DNA of 64,000 bases from JBBQXK01 sp038209775 (GTDB lineage: Bacteria > Pseudomonadota > Alphaproteobacteria > Rhodobacterales > Rhodobacteraceae), in NCBI GenBank assembly GCA_038209775.1, contig JBBQXK010000002.1:91832-155831 (forward strand), given 5' to 3'. How positions within the stretch are numbered: position 1 is the stretch's first letter; every line of letters starts with the position of its first letter. Under the pieces are notes generated by a model, which saw only the letters and a list, made by a program, of their open reading frames with translations, did not search any database and was not told where the DNA came from. The position numbers and the translations under genes are program-made. Shown piece by piece: positions 44,664 through 53,975 of the stretch.

Positions 44664-46013
44664 ATGCGCCACATATCCGCCCTTCTGAGCCTTGCCCTGC
44701 CGCTGTGCGCCCCCGCGCTGGCGGAGGAGCAGACATTTCCCGCCACGCTGGCGGGCCATGCCCTGTTGCCCGCGATGACGCTGGTGGCGCCGCCCGCCGA
44801 TGCGTCGCCCGATGCTGCCGTGTCGGGCAAGTTCACCGGACCCGCCCGCAACGATGTGGTGGGGTCGGTGCCCGGTGATACGGGTGCGCTGCATGGCAAG
44901 CGGCTGACGGGGCTGTCGCTGCCGTTCGCGGGGCAGCCGCTGCAGGGGCTGTCGGGCTATGCGATGGACCGGGCGACCGATGGCACGATCTGGTCGCTGA
45001 CCGACAACGGATTTGGGTCCAAGGCGAACAGCCCGGATACGCTGCTGATGTTCCACCGCATTGCGCCCGACTTTGAGACTGGTGCGGTGACGGTGGCTGA
45101 GACCGTGTTCCTGCACGACCCCGACCGCAAGGTGCCGTTCCGCATCGCCTATGAAGGCACCGAGGCGCGGTATCTGACCGGGTCGGATTTCGACCCCGAA
45201 TCGATTCAGGTGATCGGGAACCGGGTGTTCATCGGCGAAGAGTTCGGGCCGTACCTGATCGAGGCCACGACGGATGGCCGGGTGGTTGCCGTGTATCCGA
45301 CGATGATGGACGGGGCGGTGATCCGGTCGGTTGATGCACCCGGCATGTCGGGCACGTCGGTGGCGGGCAAGGATTGGGTTGTGACCCGGTCGGGCGGGTA
45401 TGAGGGGATGGCGCTGCAACCCGGCACCGGGCTGTTGTGGGGGATGCTGGAAAAGCCGATCCTGACCGCCGAGGGCCAGCCCGAGGGGGCGTTCCTGCGG
45501 GTGCTGGCGTTTGATCCGGCCAAGGGGGAATGGACCGGGCAGGGGTTCAAGTTCGCACTGGCCGAAGGGGCCACGGCGATCGGCGATTTCAACTTTGTCG
45601 ACGCCACCCGCGCGCTGGTGATCGAGCGTGACAATGGTGAGGGCGAGGTGTCGCTGAAATGTGCGGGCGAGCCTGCGGCGGATTGCTTTCCGATGCCGGC
45701 GCTGGTCAAGCGCGTGGTTATGATCGACACGGCCACGGTCGATGCCGATGGTTTTGTCCGGCGGATCGGGCACATCGACCTGATGGGCATTGCCGACCCC
45801 GACGGCAAGGCGCGGCTGGAGACGGCGGGCGGTGAGGCGGGGCGGTTCAGCCTGCCGTTCTTTACCATCGAGGATGTGATGATGGTGGATGACACGCATA
45901 TTCTGGTCGGGGTGGACAATAACCTGCCCTATTCCAGCGGGCGCGCGCTGGACCGGGCGGCGGATAACGAGGTGGTACTGCTGTCGGTGCCCGAGTTCCT
46001 GGCGGCGAAGTAG
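44664..46013 (+). CDS. Exported esterase-like/phytase-like protein
   Basis: 449-residue protein with a signal peptide (MRHISALLSLALPLCAPALA). The rest matches the 'esterase-like activity of phytase' family, a predicted beta propeller: LSGYAMDRATDGTIWSLTDN, SDFDPESIQVIGNRVFIGEE, and FFTIEDVMMVDDTHILVGVD with NLPYSSGR. Probably periplasmic or secreted; the substrate is unknown. Followed by a GC-rich hairpin. Confidence 0.85.
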   Translation: MRHISALLSLALPLCAPALAEEQTFPATLAGHALLPAMTLVAPPADASPDAAVSGKFTGPARNDVVGSVPGDTGALHGKRLTGLSLPFAGQPLQGLSGYAMDRATDGTIWSLTDNGFGSKANSPDTLLMFHRIAPDFETGAVTVAETVFLHDPDRKVPFRIAYEGTEARYLTGSDFDPESIQVIGNRVFIGEEFGPYLIEATTDGRVVAVYPTMMDGAVIRSVDAPGMSGTSVAGKDWVVTRSGGYEGMALQPGTGLLWGMLEKPILTAEGQPEGAFLRVLAFDPAKGEWTGQGFKFALAEGATAIGDFNFVDATRALVIERDNGEGEVSLKCAGEPAADCFPMPALVKRVVMIDTATVDADGFVRRIGHIDLMGIADPDGKARLETAGGEAGRFSLPFFTIEDVMMVDDTHILVGVDNNLPYSSGRALDRAADNEVVLLSVPEFLAAK

Positions 46014-46021
46014 GGGGTGGC

Positions 46022-46048
46022 GGGCGGCCCTGTGAGATAGGGCCGCCC
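46022..46048 (+). terminator. GC-rich hairpin after the phytase-like gene
   Basis: GGGCGGCCCT (46022–46031) pairs perfectly with AGGGCCGCCC (46039–46048). It is followed by ATGTTCG rather than a T-run, so it may only stabilise the message end. Confidence 0.5.
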
Positions 46049-46129
46049 ATGTTCGTGTGAGGGGTGTAACCATAGCGGGCGGGCGGGCGTAACGTGGTAC
46101 ATTCACGCCCGTCGATCATGAGGTTCGCC

Positions 46130-46606
46130 ATGTCCCTTTCACGCCGAACGATGCTGGGCCTTGCGCTGTCTGTCGTGGCCGCCGTGGCTGTGGCGATCGT
46201 GGCCCTGCCGCGCCGGTCGTCCGCCGGGCCTGTGGCCCCGGTGAATGCAGAAGGCGGGATTGCGATACAGGGCACCGATCCTGTGGCCTATTTCACCGAC
46301 GGCAGGCCTGTTGCGGGTGATCCGGCGATTCATGCCGACTGGATGGGCGCGCGGTGGCTGTTCGCCACGGCGGAACATCGCGCGCTGTTCGTGGCCGACC
46401 CTGAGGGTTACGCGCCGCAGTTCGGCGGCTATTGTTCCTGGGCCGTTGCCGAGGGCTATACCGCGGCCATCGACCCCGAGGCATGGCGGATCGAGGGGGG
46501 CAAGCTGTACCTCAACTATTCCCGCAGCATTCAGAAGAAGTGGGAGCGGGATGTGCCGGGCAACATCAGCCGGGCCAACACCAACTGGCCGGGTCTGAAG
46601 GGCTGA
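46130..46606 (+). CDS. YHS domain-containing exported protein
   Basis: 158-residue protein with an N-terminal Arg pair and hydrophobic segment (RRTMLGLALSVVAAVAVAIV), giving a membrane anchor or Tat-like signal. The YHS domain follows: IQGTDPVAYFTDGRPVAGD, then FGGYCSWAVAEGYTAAIDP and LYLNYSRSIQKKWERD. YHS proteins often bind metals through Cys/His. An ATG at 46118 is also possible; GAGG eight bases before 46130 was used to decide. Convergent with the broken LysE gene. Confidence 0.85.
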   Translation: MSLSRRTMLGLALSVVAAVAVAIVALPRRSSAGPVAPVNAEGGIAIQGTDPVAYFTDGRPVAGDPAIHADWMGARWLFATAEHRALFVADPEGYAPQFGGYCSWAVAEGYTAAIDPEAWRIEGGKLYLNYSRSIQKKWERDVPGNISRANTNWPGLKG

Positions 46607-46611
46607 GGCGG

Positions 46612-47223
46612 TCAGGTTTTCACGATCACCCAGACCGCCACACCCACCAGACCCAGTGCCATTGCGCGCCGCACCCGCCGTTCGCGCGCGGTATCAGATA
46701 GCCAAGCATGCGCGGCACCTGCAGCCGTGACAAGACCGGCATGCACCAGCGTGGCAACTGCCACATAGACCGCCGACAGGCCGATCACCTCTGGCAGTCC
46801 GGCAGCGGGCATGAGGAAGCCCGGCAGGACAGTGACATAGAACAGGGCTGCCTTGGGGTTCAGAAGGTTCGTCACCAGCCCACGCCGAAAGAACAGCCAC
46901 AACGGATCACCGGGCCGTGCAAGCTCGGATTCACTGCGGGGGTCCCGTGTCGTGTCTCAGGCAAGCCACAACAGATAGGCGACACCGGCCCAGCGGATCG
47001 CCTGATAGACGACGGGCGCTTCGGCGATCAGGGCCGACAGCCCGACAGCGGCGGCCAGCCCCAGCGCGCCAAGGCCAAGGGCCACGCCCGCCACCGCCGC
47101 ATAACCCGGCCTGCGCCCTTCGGTGGCGGCGATAAGGGCAAGGTAGGCCATGTTCGGCCCCGGCGTCAGTTCAATGATCAGCGAAGTCACGGCAAAGGCG
47201 GCAAGGGTCGGGAAGTCAGGCAT
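46612..47223 (-). pseudogene. LysE family amino-acid exporter broken by one in-frame TGA
   Basis: Reading on the minus strand from 47223, the protein matches a LysE translocator: ELTPGPNMAYLALIAATEG near the start, AIRWAGVAYLLWLA at residue 88. A TGA then appears at 46959–46957, after which the same frame resumes with LARPGDPLWLFFRRGLVTNL and NPKAALFYVTVLPGF, to a natural stop at 46612. In intact homologues a Trp (TGG) usually follows WLA/WLG, so a single G-to-A change explains the stop. There is no frameshift. Either a recent pseudogene, a read-through case, or a sequencing error. Confidence 0.85.
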
Positions 47224-47265
47224 GGTTGTCCCCGCCACACGGACATGCGGCAGGATTGCCGCAGG

Positions 47266-48297
47266 TCATTCCGTCTCGGACGACCGTGCCCAGAGGTTGA
47301 TATCCTCTTCTTCGGTGATGCGGTCGATCTGGGCCAGTTCTTCGGCGGTGAAGTCGAGGTTGCCGACCGCACCCGCGCAGTCGACCACCTGTTCGGGGCG
47401 TGAGGCGCCGATCAGCGCCGTGGTGATGCCGCCGCCGCGCAAGACCCAGGCCAGCGCCATCTGCGCCAGTGTCTGGCCCCGCGCCAAGGCCATGGTGTTG
47501 AGGGCGCGCACCGAGGTCAGGGCGCGGTCGGTGATCATCGAGGTCGACAGCGATTTGCCTTGCGTGGCGCGGCTGCCTTCGGGGATGCCGTTCAGATATT
47601 TGCTGGTCAGGATGCCCTGTGCCAGCGGGGTAAAGGCGATGGACCCGACGCCCAGATCGGCCAGCGTATCCTTCAGCCCGTCATGTTCGACCCAGCGGTT
47701 CAAGAGGTTGTAGCTGGGCTGGTGGATGACGAGGGGGGTTCCGAGATCGCGCAGGATCGCCGCTGCGGCGCGGGTGCGGTCGCTGTTGTAGCTGGAGATG
47801 CCGACATAAAGCGCCCTGCCTGACCGCACGATGTGGTCAAGCGCCCCCATGGTTTCCTCAAGCGGGGTGTCGGGGTCGAAGCGGTGGGAGTAGAAGATAT
47901 CGACGTATTCGAGCCCCATGCGTTTCAGCGACTGATCGCAGGAGGCGATCAGGCTCTTGCGGCTGCCCCATTCGCCGTAGGGGCCGTCCCACATCCGGTA
48001 ACCGGCCTTGGACGAGATGATGAGCTGGTCGCGGTATCCCGCGAGGTCGGTGCGCAGGATCTCTCCGAACGCCTCTTCGGCGCTGCCGGGGGGTGGGCCG
48101 TAGTTGTTGGCCAGGTCGAAATGGGTGATGCCATGATCCATCGCGGCGCGGATGATGGCGCGTTTGGTGTCGTGGGGCGTGTCGTGGCCGAAGTTGTGCC
48201 AGAGGCCGAGGCTGACTGCGGGCAGCATCAGGCCGGTGCGGCCACAGCGGCGGTAGGCCATGCGGTCGTGGCGGTCAGGGGCGGGGGTCCAGGGCAT
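47266..48297 (-). CDS. Aldo/keto reductase, L-glyceraldehyde 3-phosphate reductase type
   Basis: 343-residue NADPH-dependent reductase. It opens with YRRCGRTGLMLPAVSLGLWH, has FDLANNYGPPPGSAEEAFG with the catalytic Asp and Tyr, a catalytic Lys in LIISSKAGYRMWDGPYGEW and the His in DIFYSHRFDPDTPLEET. This is the YghZ/MgrA subgroup, which reduces L-glyceraldehyde 3-phosphate and methylglyoxal. An ATG at 48327 is a possible alternative. Its C-terminal end is 43 bp from the broken LysE gene. Confidence 0.9.
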   Translation of the reverse strand: MPWTPAPDRHDRMAYRRCGRTGLMLPAVSLGLWHNFGHDTPHDTKRAIIRAAMDHGITHFDLANNYGPPPGSAEEAFGEILRTDLAGYRDQLIISSKAGYRMWDGPYGEWGSRKSLIASCDQSLKRMGLEYVDIFYSHRFDPDTPLEETMGALDHIVRSGRALYVGISSYNSDRTRAAAAILRDLGTPLVIHQPSYNLLNRWVEHDGLKDTLADLGVGSIAFTPLAQGILTSKYLNGIPEGSRATQGKSLSTSMITDRALTSVRALNTMALARGQTLAQMALAWVLRGGGITTALIGASRPEQVVDCAGAVGNLDFTAEELAQIDRITEEEDINLWARSSETE

Positions 48298-48332
48298 GAT
48301 GGGGGCTTTCGCTGGGCGTTCGGGCATGGGGT

Positions 48333-49166
48333 TCAAACCGGGATGTTGTCGATGAGGCGGATGCCATCCAGCCATGCTGCAGCCAGCAGGCGGGCGGGAA
48401 GGGTGTCGGTGGGGGCCAGTGTGGCGGGGTCGGTGAGGGCAAGATAGTCGATGTGGGTGAAGCCTGCAGACAGGATCGTTCTGTGGGCGGCGTCGAGGGC
48501 GGGGGCGGGGGGGGCGCCGTTGTGGATGGATTTGGCTGCGTGTTGCATTGCGTTGTGCAGGGCGGGGGCTGCGTGGCGGGCGGCGGGGGACAGGCGGGCG
48601 TTGCGGGACGACATGGCAAGGCCGTCGGGATCGCGCAGGGTCGGGCAGCCGGTGATGGTGACAGGCAGGTTGAGGTCGGCCACCAGATGCCGGACCACCG
48701 CCAGTTGCTGCCAGTCCTTTTCGCCGAAATACGCGTGATCGGCCTGCGTCATGCCGAAAAGTTTCGCCACAACGGTCGCCACGGCGTCGAAATGGCCGGG
48801 GCGGTGGGTGCCCTCCCACGCGTCAGAGGTGCCTGTGACGGCGATGCGGGTGGCAAAGCCGGGGGGATAGACCTGTTCCGGGGTGGGGGCAAAGATCAGG
48901 TCCACGCCGGCCGTGGACAGAAGCGCCGCATCGGCGTCTTCGGTGCGGGGGTAGCGGGCAAGATCGGCGGGATTGTTGAACTGCGTCGGGTTGACGAAGA
49001 TCGTCACGATCACACGATCGCAGGTTTCTCTGGCGGTGCGGACAAGGCTGAGGTGGCCCGCATGCAGCGCCCCCATGGTGGGCACGACGCCCACCACCTG
49101 CCCTGCCGCCTTCCACCCCGCGACTGTCGTGCGCAGGTCAGCGGTGTGCCGCAGGATCGGGGTCAT
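48333..49166 (-). CDS. panC: Pantoate–beta-alanine ligase
   Basis: 277-residue enzyme that joins pantoate and beta-alanine with ATP to make pantothenate. Motifs: VPTMGALHAGHLSLV (HIGH-like), FVNPTQFNNPADLARYPRT, YFGEKDWQQLAVVRHLV and the KMSKS-like SSRNARL. Its ATG overlaps the panB stop by four bases, so the two are coupled. Confidence 0.96.
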   Translation of the reverse strand: MTPILRHTADLRTTVAGWKAAGQVVGVVPTMGALHAGHLSLVRTARETCDRVIVTIFVNPTQFNNPADLARYPRTEDADAALLSTAGVDLIFAPTPEQVYPPGFATRIAVTGTSDAWEGTHRPGHFDAVATVVAKLFGMTQADHAYFGEKDWQQLAVVRHLVADLNLPVTITGCPTLRDPDGLAMSSRNARLSPAARHAAPALHNAMQHAAKSIHNGAPPAPALDAAHRTILSAGFTHIDYLALTDPATLAPTDTLPARLLAAAWLDGIRLIDNIPV

Positions 49167-49999
49167 GGGGTGGGGCCCTTGGGGGCCTCGTCGGCAAAGC
49201 TGTGTTCCGGGCCGGGGAATTGCCGCGCGCGCACCTCGGCGGCATAGGTGGCGATGGCGTCGGACGCGGTTGCGCCAAGCGTGGCGTAGCGTTTGACGAA
49301 CCTCGGGCGGAATTCGGTGAAAAGGCCCAACATGTCATCGACCACCAGCACCTGACCGTCACAGCCGACGCCGGCACCGATGCCGATGGTGGGAATGGGG
49401 ATGTCGGCGGTGATGCGGGTGGCGAGGGGGGCGGGGATTTTTTCCAGCACCACGGCGAAGGCACCGGCGTCGGAGACGGCGCGGGCATCGGCCACGACCG
49501 CCTCGGCCTCGGCACCCCGGCCAATCACGCGGTAGCCGCCGAAAGTGTTCACCGACTGCGGCGTGAGGCCCACATGCGCCATGACAGGCACGCCGCGCGC
49601 GGTCAGGAACGCGATGGTGGCGGCCATGGTGCGGCCCCCCTCCAGCTTGACCGCCGGGGCGCCGGTTTCCGTCATCAGGCGGACGGCATTGCGGAAGGCC
49701 TGTTCGGGGCTTTCCTCATAGCTGCCAAAGGGCATGTCGATCACCGCCATGGCATGGCCAAGCCCGCGCGTGACGGCGCGGCCATGCAGGCACATCATCT
49801 CCATCGTCACGCCGATGGTTGACGGCAGGCCGTGCAGCACCATGCCAAGGCTGTCACCGACCAGCGCCATATCGCAGTGCGGATCGACCAGGCGCGCCAC
49901 GGGGGTGGTGTAGGCGGTCAGCACCACAAGGGGGGCCGTGCCCTTGCGGGCGCGGATGTCGGGCGGCAGGACCGGGCGGGTGGGGGCGGTGGCGCTCAT
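49163..49999 (-). CDS. panB: 3-methyl-2-oxobutanoate hydroxymethyltransferase
   Basis: 278-residue enzyme making ketopantoate from 2-ketoisovalerate and methylene-tetrahydrofolate, first step of pantothenate synthesis. Motifs: MALVGDSLGMVLHGLPST with the metal-binding Asp, MPFGSYEESPEQAFRNAV, VKLEGGRTMAATIAFL, VMAHVGLTPQSVNTFGGY. The start at 49999 matches the family N terminus. Operon with panC. Confidence 0.96.
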   Translation of the reverse strand: MSATAPTRPVLPPDIRARKGTAPLVVLTAYTTPVARLVDPHCDMALVGDSLGMVLHGLPSTIGVTMEMMCLHGRAVTRGLGHAMAVIDMPFGSYEESPEQAFRNAVRLMTETGAPAVKLEGGRTMAATIAFLTARGVPVMAHVGLTPQSVNTFGGYRVIGRGAEAEAVVADARAVSDAGAFAVVLEKIPAPLATRITADIPIPTIGIGAGVGCDGQVLVVDDMLGLFTEFRPRFVKRYATLGATASDAIATYAAEVRARQFPGPEHSFADEAPKGPTP

Positions 50000-50137
50000 G
50001 TCTGGCCTCTGCGCGGGGGGCGGGCCTTGGGTATACCGGCCCCCCCGGCCCCGCACCAGACCGAAAACCGGGGGGGGTTGACCAGAGGGGCGGGGGTGGG
50101 CCTGAATGGGGGTGCCCCGGGTTTCAAGGATCAGCCG

Positions 50138-50479
50138 ATGTCACTTGTCCAGCGTGTCACCACCGCCGCCACAACCCCCGAAATCAGCCGCCCCGACCCC
50201 GCAAAGGTGACGCGCGGCGATCCGGTGCATACGACGTGGAACATGGAAGAGACGGACGGGCTTTATGCCGGTCTGTGGCAATCGACGCCGGGGGCCTGGC
50301 GGCTGAGCTATTCGGAGTGGGAGTATTTTCACATTCTGGAGGGGCATTCGGTGCTGACCAGCGATGACGGCACGGTGCATAACCTGCGCGCAGGTGATGC
50401 GCTGATCGTGCGGCCGGGGTTTTCGGGGGTGTGGGAGACGGTGGAGACGACGCTGAAGGAATATGTGATCCGGGTGTAA
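50138..50479 (+). CDS. Cupin domain protein (DUF861 type)
   Basis: 113-residue single-domain cupin: WRLSYSEWEYFHILEGHSVL contains the metal-binding Glu/His of motif 1, and AGDALIVRPGFSGVWET is motif 2. The DUF861 group includes ureidoglycolate-type and regulatory enzymes; the specific role is unknown. AAGGA lies eight bases upstream of the ATG. Convergent with aroC. Confidence 0.87.
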   Translation: MSLVQRVTTAATTPEISRPDPAKVTRGDPVHTTWNMEETDGLYAGLWQSTPGAWRLSYSEWEYFHILEGHSVLTSDDGTVHNLRAGDALIVRPGFSGVWETVETTLKEYVIRV

Positions 50480-50483
50480 AGGC

Positions 50484-50548
50484 GGTTTCCTGACGGAAAC
50501 CGGGACGAAATCCACACGGATTTCGGGGCCGGAAAACAGGTGTTTTCC
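50484..50548. repeat. Three consecutive perfect short hairpins
   Basis: GGTTTCC-TGAC-GGAAACC (50484–50501), GAAATCC-ACAC-GGATTTC (50507–50524) and GGAAAACA-GG-TGTTTTCC (50531–50548), spaced by 5 and 6 bases. They fill most of the 83 bp between the convergent cupin and aroC genes. They could act as a bidirectional terminator or be a palindromic repeat element. Confidence 0.75.
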
Positions 50549-50562
50549 GCCTGTTTGGGCCG

Positions 50563-51663
50563 TCAGCCGATCTGGCCCCGGATGCCGCCGGTCTGGCCAC
50601 GATCAAGGAGCAGGTGGTCAAGGATCACACAAGCCATCATCGCCTCGCCCACGGGCACGGCGCGGATGCCGACGCAGGGATCGTGGCGGCCCTTGGTGGC
50701 AAGGTCACGTTCCTGTCCGTCGATGCCGATGGTCTGGCGCGGGGTGAGGATCGACGAGGTGGGTTTCACGGCAAAGCGCACCACCACGTCCTGCCCGGTG
50801 GAGATGCCGCCAAGGATGCCGCCGGCGTGGTTCGACAGGTACTGCGGCCCATCGGCGCCCATGCGGATTTCATCGGCGTTCTCGGTGCCGGTCAGGCTGG
50901 CGGCGCCCATGCCGGCGCCAATCTCGACGCCCTTCACCGCGTTGATAGACATCATGGCGGCGGCAAGGTCTGCATCGAGTTTCGCATAAAGCGGTGCGCC
51001 GAGGCCGGGGGGGACGGCGGAGGCAACCACCTCGATCACCGCACCGACCGAGTTGCCGGATTTGCGCAGTGTGTCGAGGTCGTTGGCCCAGAGGGCTGCG
51101 GTATCGGCGTCGGGGGTCCAGAAGGGGTTACGCTCGATCTCGGCCATGTCGATGCGGGCACGGTCGATGGCGCGGGGGCCCATCTGCACCATGTAGGCGG
51201 TGATTTTCAGGCCCGGTGCCAGGGCGGCCAGTGCAACCCGCGCGACGCCGCCCGCCGCCACCCGAGCCGCCGTTTCGCGGGCGGATGACCGGCCACCGCC
51301 GCGCGGATCGCGGATGCCGTATTTCTGGTGGTAGGTGATGTCGGCATGGCCGGGGCGGAAACTGGCGACGATGTCGCCGTAATCCTTGGACCGCTGGTCG
51401 GTGTTGTCGATCATCAACTGGATCGGGGTGCCGGTGGTGCGGCCTTCGAACGTGCCCGAGAGGATACGCACAAGGTCATCTTCGCGCCGTTGGGTGGTGT
51501 ATTTGTTCTGGCCGGGTTTGCGGCGGTCAAGCCATGGTTGCAGGTCGGCCTCGGACAGGGCCAGCCCCGGGGGGCAGCCGTCGACGGTGCAGCCAAGGGC
51601 CGGGCCGTGGCTTTCGCCCCAGGTGGTGACGCGGAAGAGGTGGCCGAAGGTGTTGAGGCTCAT
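50563..51663 (-). CDS. aroC: Chorismate synthase
   Basis: 366-residue FMN-dependent enzyme completing the shikimate pathway. The three family signatures are visible: GESHGPALGCTVDGCPPG at the start, SFRPGHADITYHQKYGIRD with ARETAARVAAGGVAR, and GGISTGQDVVVRFAVKPTSS. The ATG at 51663 has AAGGAG about nine bases upstream. It follows thiQ on the same strand after a gap that contains a dispersed repeat. Confidence 0.97.
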   Translation of the reverse strand: MSLNTFGHLFRVTTWGESHGPALGCTVDGCPPGLALSEADLQPWLDRRKPGQNKYTTQRREDDLVRILSGTFEGRTTGTPIQLMIDNTDQRSKDYGDIVASFRPGHADITYHQKYGIRDPRGGGRSSARETAARVAAGGVARVALAALAPGLKITAYMVQMGPRAIDRARIDMAEIERNPFWTPDADTAALWANDLDTLRKSGNSVGAVIEVVASAVPPGLGAPLYAKLDADLAAAMMSINAVKGVEIGAGMGAASLTGTENADEIRMGADGPQYLSNHAGGILGGISTGQDVVVRFAVKPTSSILTPRQTIGIDGQERDLATKGRHDPCVGIRAVPVGEAMMACVILDHLLLDRGQTGGIRGQIG

Positions 51664-51734
51664 GCAGGTGGGCTCCTTGGGGGGAGGCTTATGGCAAAGG
51701 GTGGGCGTGGTCCATCGGGCAGGATGCCTCCGGC

Positions 51735-51757
51735 GGGAGTATTTGGGCAAAGAAGAT
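51735..51757 (+). repeat. Dispersed GGAGTATTTG element, copy 3
   Basis: GGGAGTATTTGGGCAAAGAA followed by GAT, ending just beyond the thiQ stop at 51761. Nearly identical to the copy at 42662, which likewise abuts the 3' end of a minus-strand gene. Confidence 0.7.
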
Positions 51758-51760
51758 GCA

Positions 51761-52456
51761 TCAGGAGCCGAGATAGGCGGCGAGGGCGGGGGGTGGGTTG
51801 TTCAGAAGGGGGATGGTGGCGGTGGGGGGGTGTGCGATGCCGTCGGTGACGAGGACGGTGAGGGGGGCGAAGGCGCGGGCGTCGGCGGGGTCGTGGGTGA
51901 CGAGGAGGGTGAGGGCGTGGGTCTGGGTGGCGATGTCGGTGAGGAGCGTCAGCATGTCGGACTTGAGAGCGGGGCCGAGGGCGGCGAAGGGCTCATCCAG
52001 GAGGAGGATGGGCTTTGCGCGGAGGAGGGCGCGGGCCAGTGCCACGCGGCCCTGCTGGCCGCCCGACAGGGTGGCGAGGCGACGGTCGCCAAGGCCTGCA
52101 AGGCCGGTGCGGGCGAGGGCCTGTTCAATCCGCACGGCATCGCCGGGGGCCATGCGCAGGGTTGGCGACAGGCCGAGGGCGAGGTTGCGGGCGACGGTGA
52201 GGTGGGGGAACAGGTTCTGGTCCTGAAACAGGATCGACACGGGGCGGTCACCGGGGGGGGTGGCGGTGATATCGCGGCCTTGCCATGTGATGCGGCCTGC
52301 GGTGGGGGTCAGGAACCCCGCGATGGCCGAAAGGAGCGTGGATTTGCCGCCGCCCGAGGGGCCGAGGATGGCGATGCGGTCGCCGGGGTTTGCGTGCCAG
52401 TCGGCGGTGAGGCGGAAGGTGCCGCTGGTGAGGGTCAGGCGGTCAAGGTGCAGCAT
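51761..52456 (-). CDS. thiQ: Thiamine ABC transporter ATP-binding protein
   Basis: 231-residue ATPase energising thiamine/TPP uptake. Walker A GPSGGGKST, Q-loop ILFQDQNLFPHLTV, signature LSGGQQGRVALARALL, Walker B ILLLDEPFAALG and H-loop LVTHDPADARA are all present. Its start overlaps the end of thiP by 14 bp. Third gene of the thiB–thiP–thiQ operon controlled by the TPP riboswitch. Confidence 0.93.
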   Translation of the reverse strand: MLHLDRLTLTSGTFRLTADWHANPGDRIAILGPSGGGKSTLLSAIAGFLTPTAGRITWQGRDITATPPGDRPVSILFQDQNLFPHLTVARNLALGLSPTLRMAPGDAVRIEQALARTGLAGLGDRRLATLSGGQQGRVALARALLRAKPILLLDEPFAALGPALKSDMLTLLTDIATQTHALTLLVTHDPADARAFAPLTVLVTDGIAHPPTATIPLLNNPPPALAAYLGS

Positions 52457-53975
52457 GGCGTCCCATTGTGTCGAAGGCCCAGAACAGGGCGAAGCTGAGG
52501 GTGACGAGGAGGAGGGCGGCGGCGGCGGCATCGTCCATCCGGTAGGCCCCCATCAGGCGGTGGATCGTCAGCGGCAGGGTGGCTGAATGGCCATCGGCGA
52601 AGAGCGCGATGACGCCGAGATCGCCCATCGCGAGGGCCGCCGCGAGGCCTGCGGCAAAGCCGGTGGGGCGGGCAAGGCGGGGGAGGATGAGCCAGCGCAG
52701 GCGGGCGGCGGGCGAGAGGTTCAGCGATGTGGCGAGGCGGTGGTAATCGTCGTGCAGCGATTTCGCCTGTGGTGCCAGGATGCGGAAGGCAAAGGGGAGG
52801 GCCGCAAGGGCGTTGACGGCGATGGTGACGGGCAGGGCCAGCGAGGTGGGGGGCACGAAGGGGCGGAGGGCGAGGAAAAGGCCGGTGCCGAGGACGAGCG
52901 AGGAGACTGCAAGGGGCAGGGTGGCGGCGATGGCCGGCAGGCGGCTGCCACGCGCATGGGCGAGGGCGAGGGTCAGGGCGAGGGTGGTCGTCAGGATGGT
53001 GGCGGGCAGGGCGGTGGCGAGCGAGCGGGCGGCCGCGGTCCAGACCTCGGGCGGGAGCGAGGTGAGGCCGGGCAGGCCGCGCAGGATGATGGCGGCGAGG
53101 GGGGCGAGGATGAAAGTGAGGCTTGCGCCGATGACGGTTGCATCGGCGACGCGGTGCCAGCCGCCGGGGGCGGGTGGGCCGCCGGTGCGGTCGAGGCCCG
53201 GGCCGAAGGCGGGGGGCATCGCGAGGCGCGTAGCGGCGAGGAAGGCCACGGCGCAGAGCGCGCATTGCAACAGGGCGAGGCGGGCGGCGGCGGGCAGGTC
53301 GAACTGGAAGCGGAGGGATTGGTAGATTGCAAGCTCGACCGTGGTGGCCCCCGGTCCGCCGCCGAGGGTAAGGGCTATGGCAAAGCTGGACAGGCAGACG
53401 GTGAAGATGACCAGCGCCGCACCGGGCAGGACGGCGCGGAGCATCGGGGCCTCGATGTGGCGCAGGGTGTCGGCGGGGCCGAACCCTAGGGACGATGCAA
53501 GGCGAAAGCGTTCGGCGGGGATCGCCTGCCAGCCCGACAGGATCATGCGGGTGGCGAGCGGCATGTTGAGGAACACATGTGCCAGCACGACGCCGTGCAG
53601 GCCGTAGATCGAGACGGGGGGGAGGCCGATTGCTTCGAGCACCTGGTTGGCCCAGCCGGTCCGCCCGAACACTGCCAGCAACCCCAACACGGCCACGATG
53701 ACCGGCAGGAGGAACGGCGCGCCCAGCGTGGTTATGACCGCCGCCCGCCCCGGGAAGCGGCGGCGCGCAAGGGCACGGGCGAGGGGGATTGCGAGGGTGA
53801 CGGAGGCGAGGGCCGACAGGGTTGCCTGCAGCACGGTAAAGCGCAGGGCAGCCCAGTCGGGGGCCGCAGCGGCCGCGCCCGGTTGCGCCAACAGCACCGC
53901 CACCGGCCCCAGCACCAGCGCCAGAAGCGCCAGCGACAGGGCCGGGACGATCAGCGGGAAAGGGCGGCGCGCCAT
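52443..53975 (-). CDS. thiP: Thiamine ABC transporter permease
   Basis: 510-residue inner-membrane permease with about twelve helices in two halves, each with a binding-protein-dependent transport loop (LASSLGFGPADTLRHIEAP and LATSLNLSPAARLRWLILP) that contacts ThiQ. The fused two-half architecture is typical of ThiP. Overlaps thiB by 25 bp and thiQ by 14 bp. Confidence 0.93.
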   Translation of the reverse strand: MARRPFPLIVPALSLALLALVLGPVAVLLAQPGAAAAAPDWAALRFTVLQATLSALASVTLAIPLARALARRRFPGRAAVITTLGAPFLLPVIVAVLGLLAVFGRTGWANQVLEAIGLPPVSIYGLHGVVLAHVFLNMPLATRMILSGWQAIPAERFRLASSLGFGPADTLRHIEAPMLRAVLPGAALVIFTVCLSSFAIALTLGGGPGATTVELAIYQSLRFQFDLPAAARLALLQCALCAVAFLAATRLAMPPAFGPGLDRTGGPPAPGGWHRVADATVIGASLTFILAPLAAIILRGLPGLTSLPPEVWTAAARSLATALPATILTTTLALTLALAHARGSRLPAIAATLPLAVSSLVLGTGLFLALRPFVPPTSLALPVTIAVNALAALPFAFRILAPQAKSLHDDYHRLATSLNLSPAARLRWLILPRLARPTGFAAGLAAALAMGDLGVIALFADGHSATLPLTIHRLMGAYRMDDAAAAALLLVTLSFALFWAFDTMGRHAAP

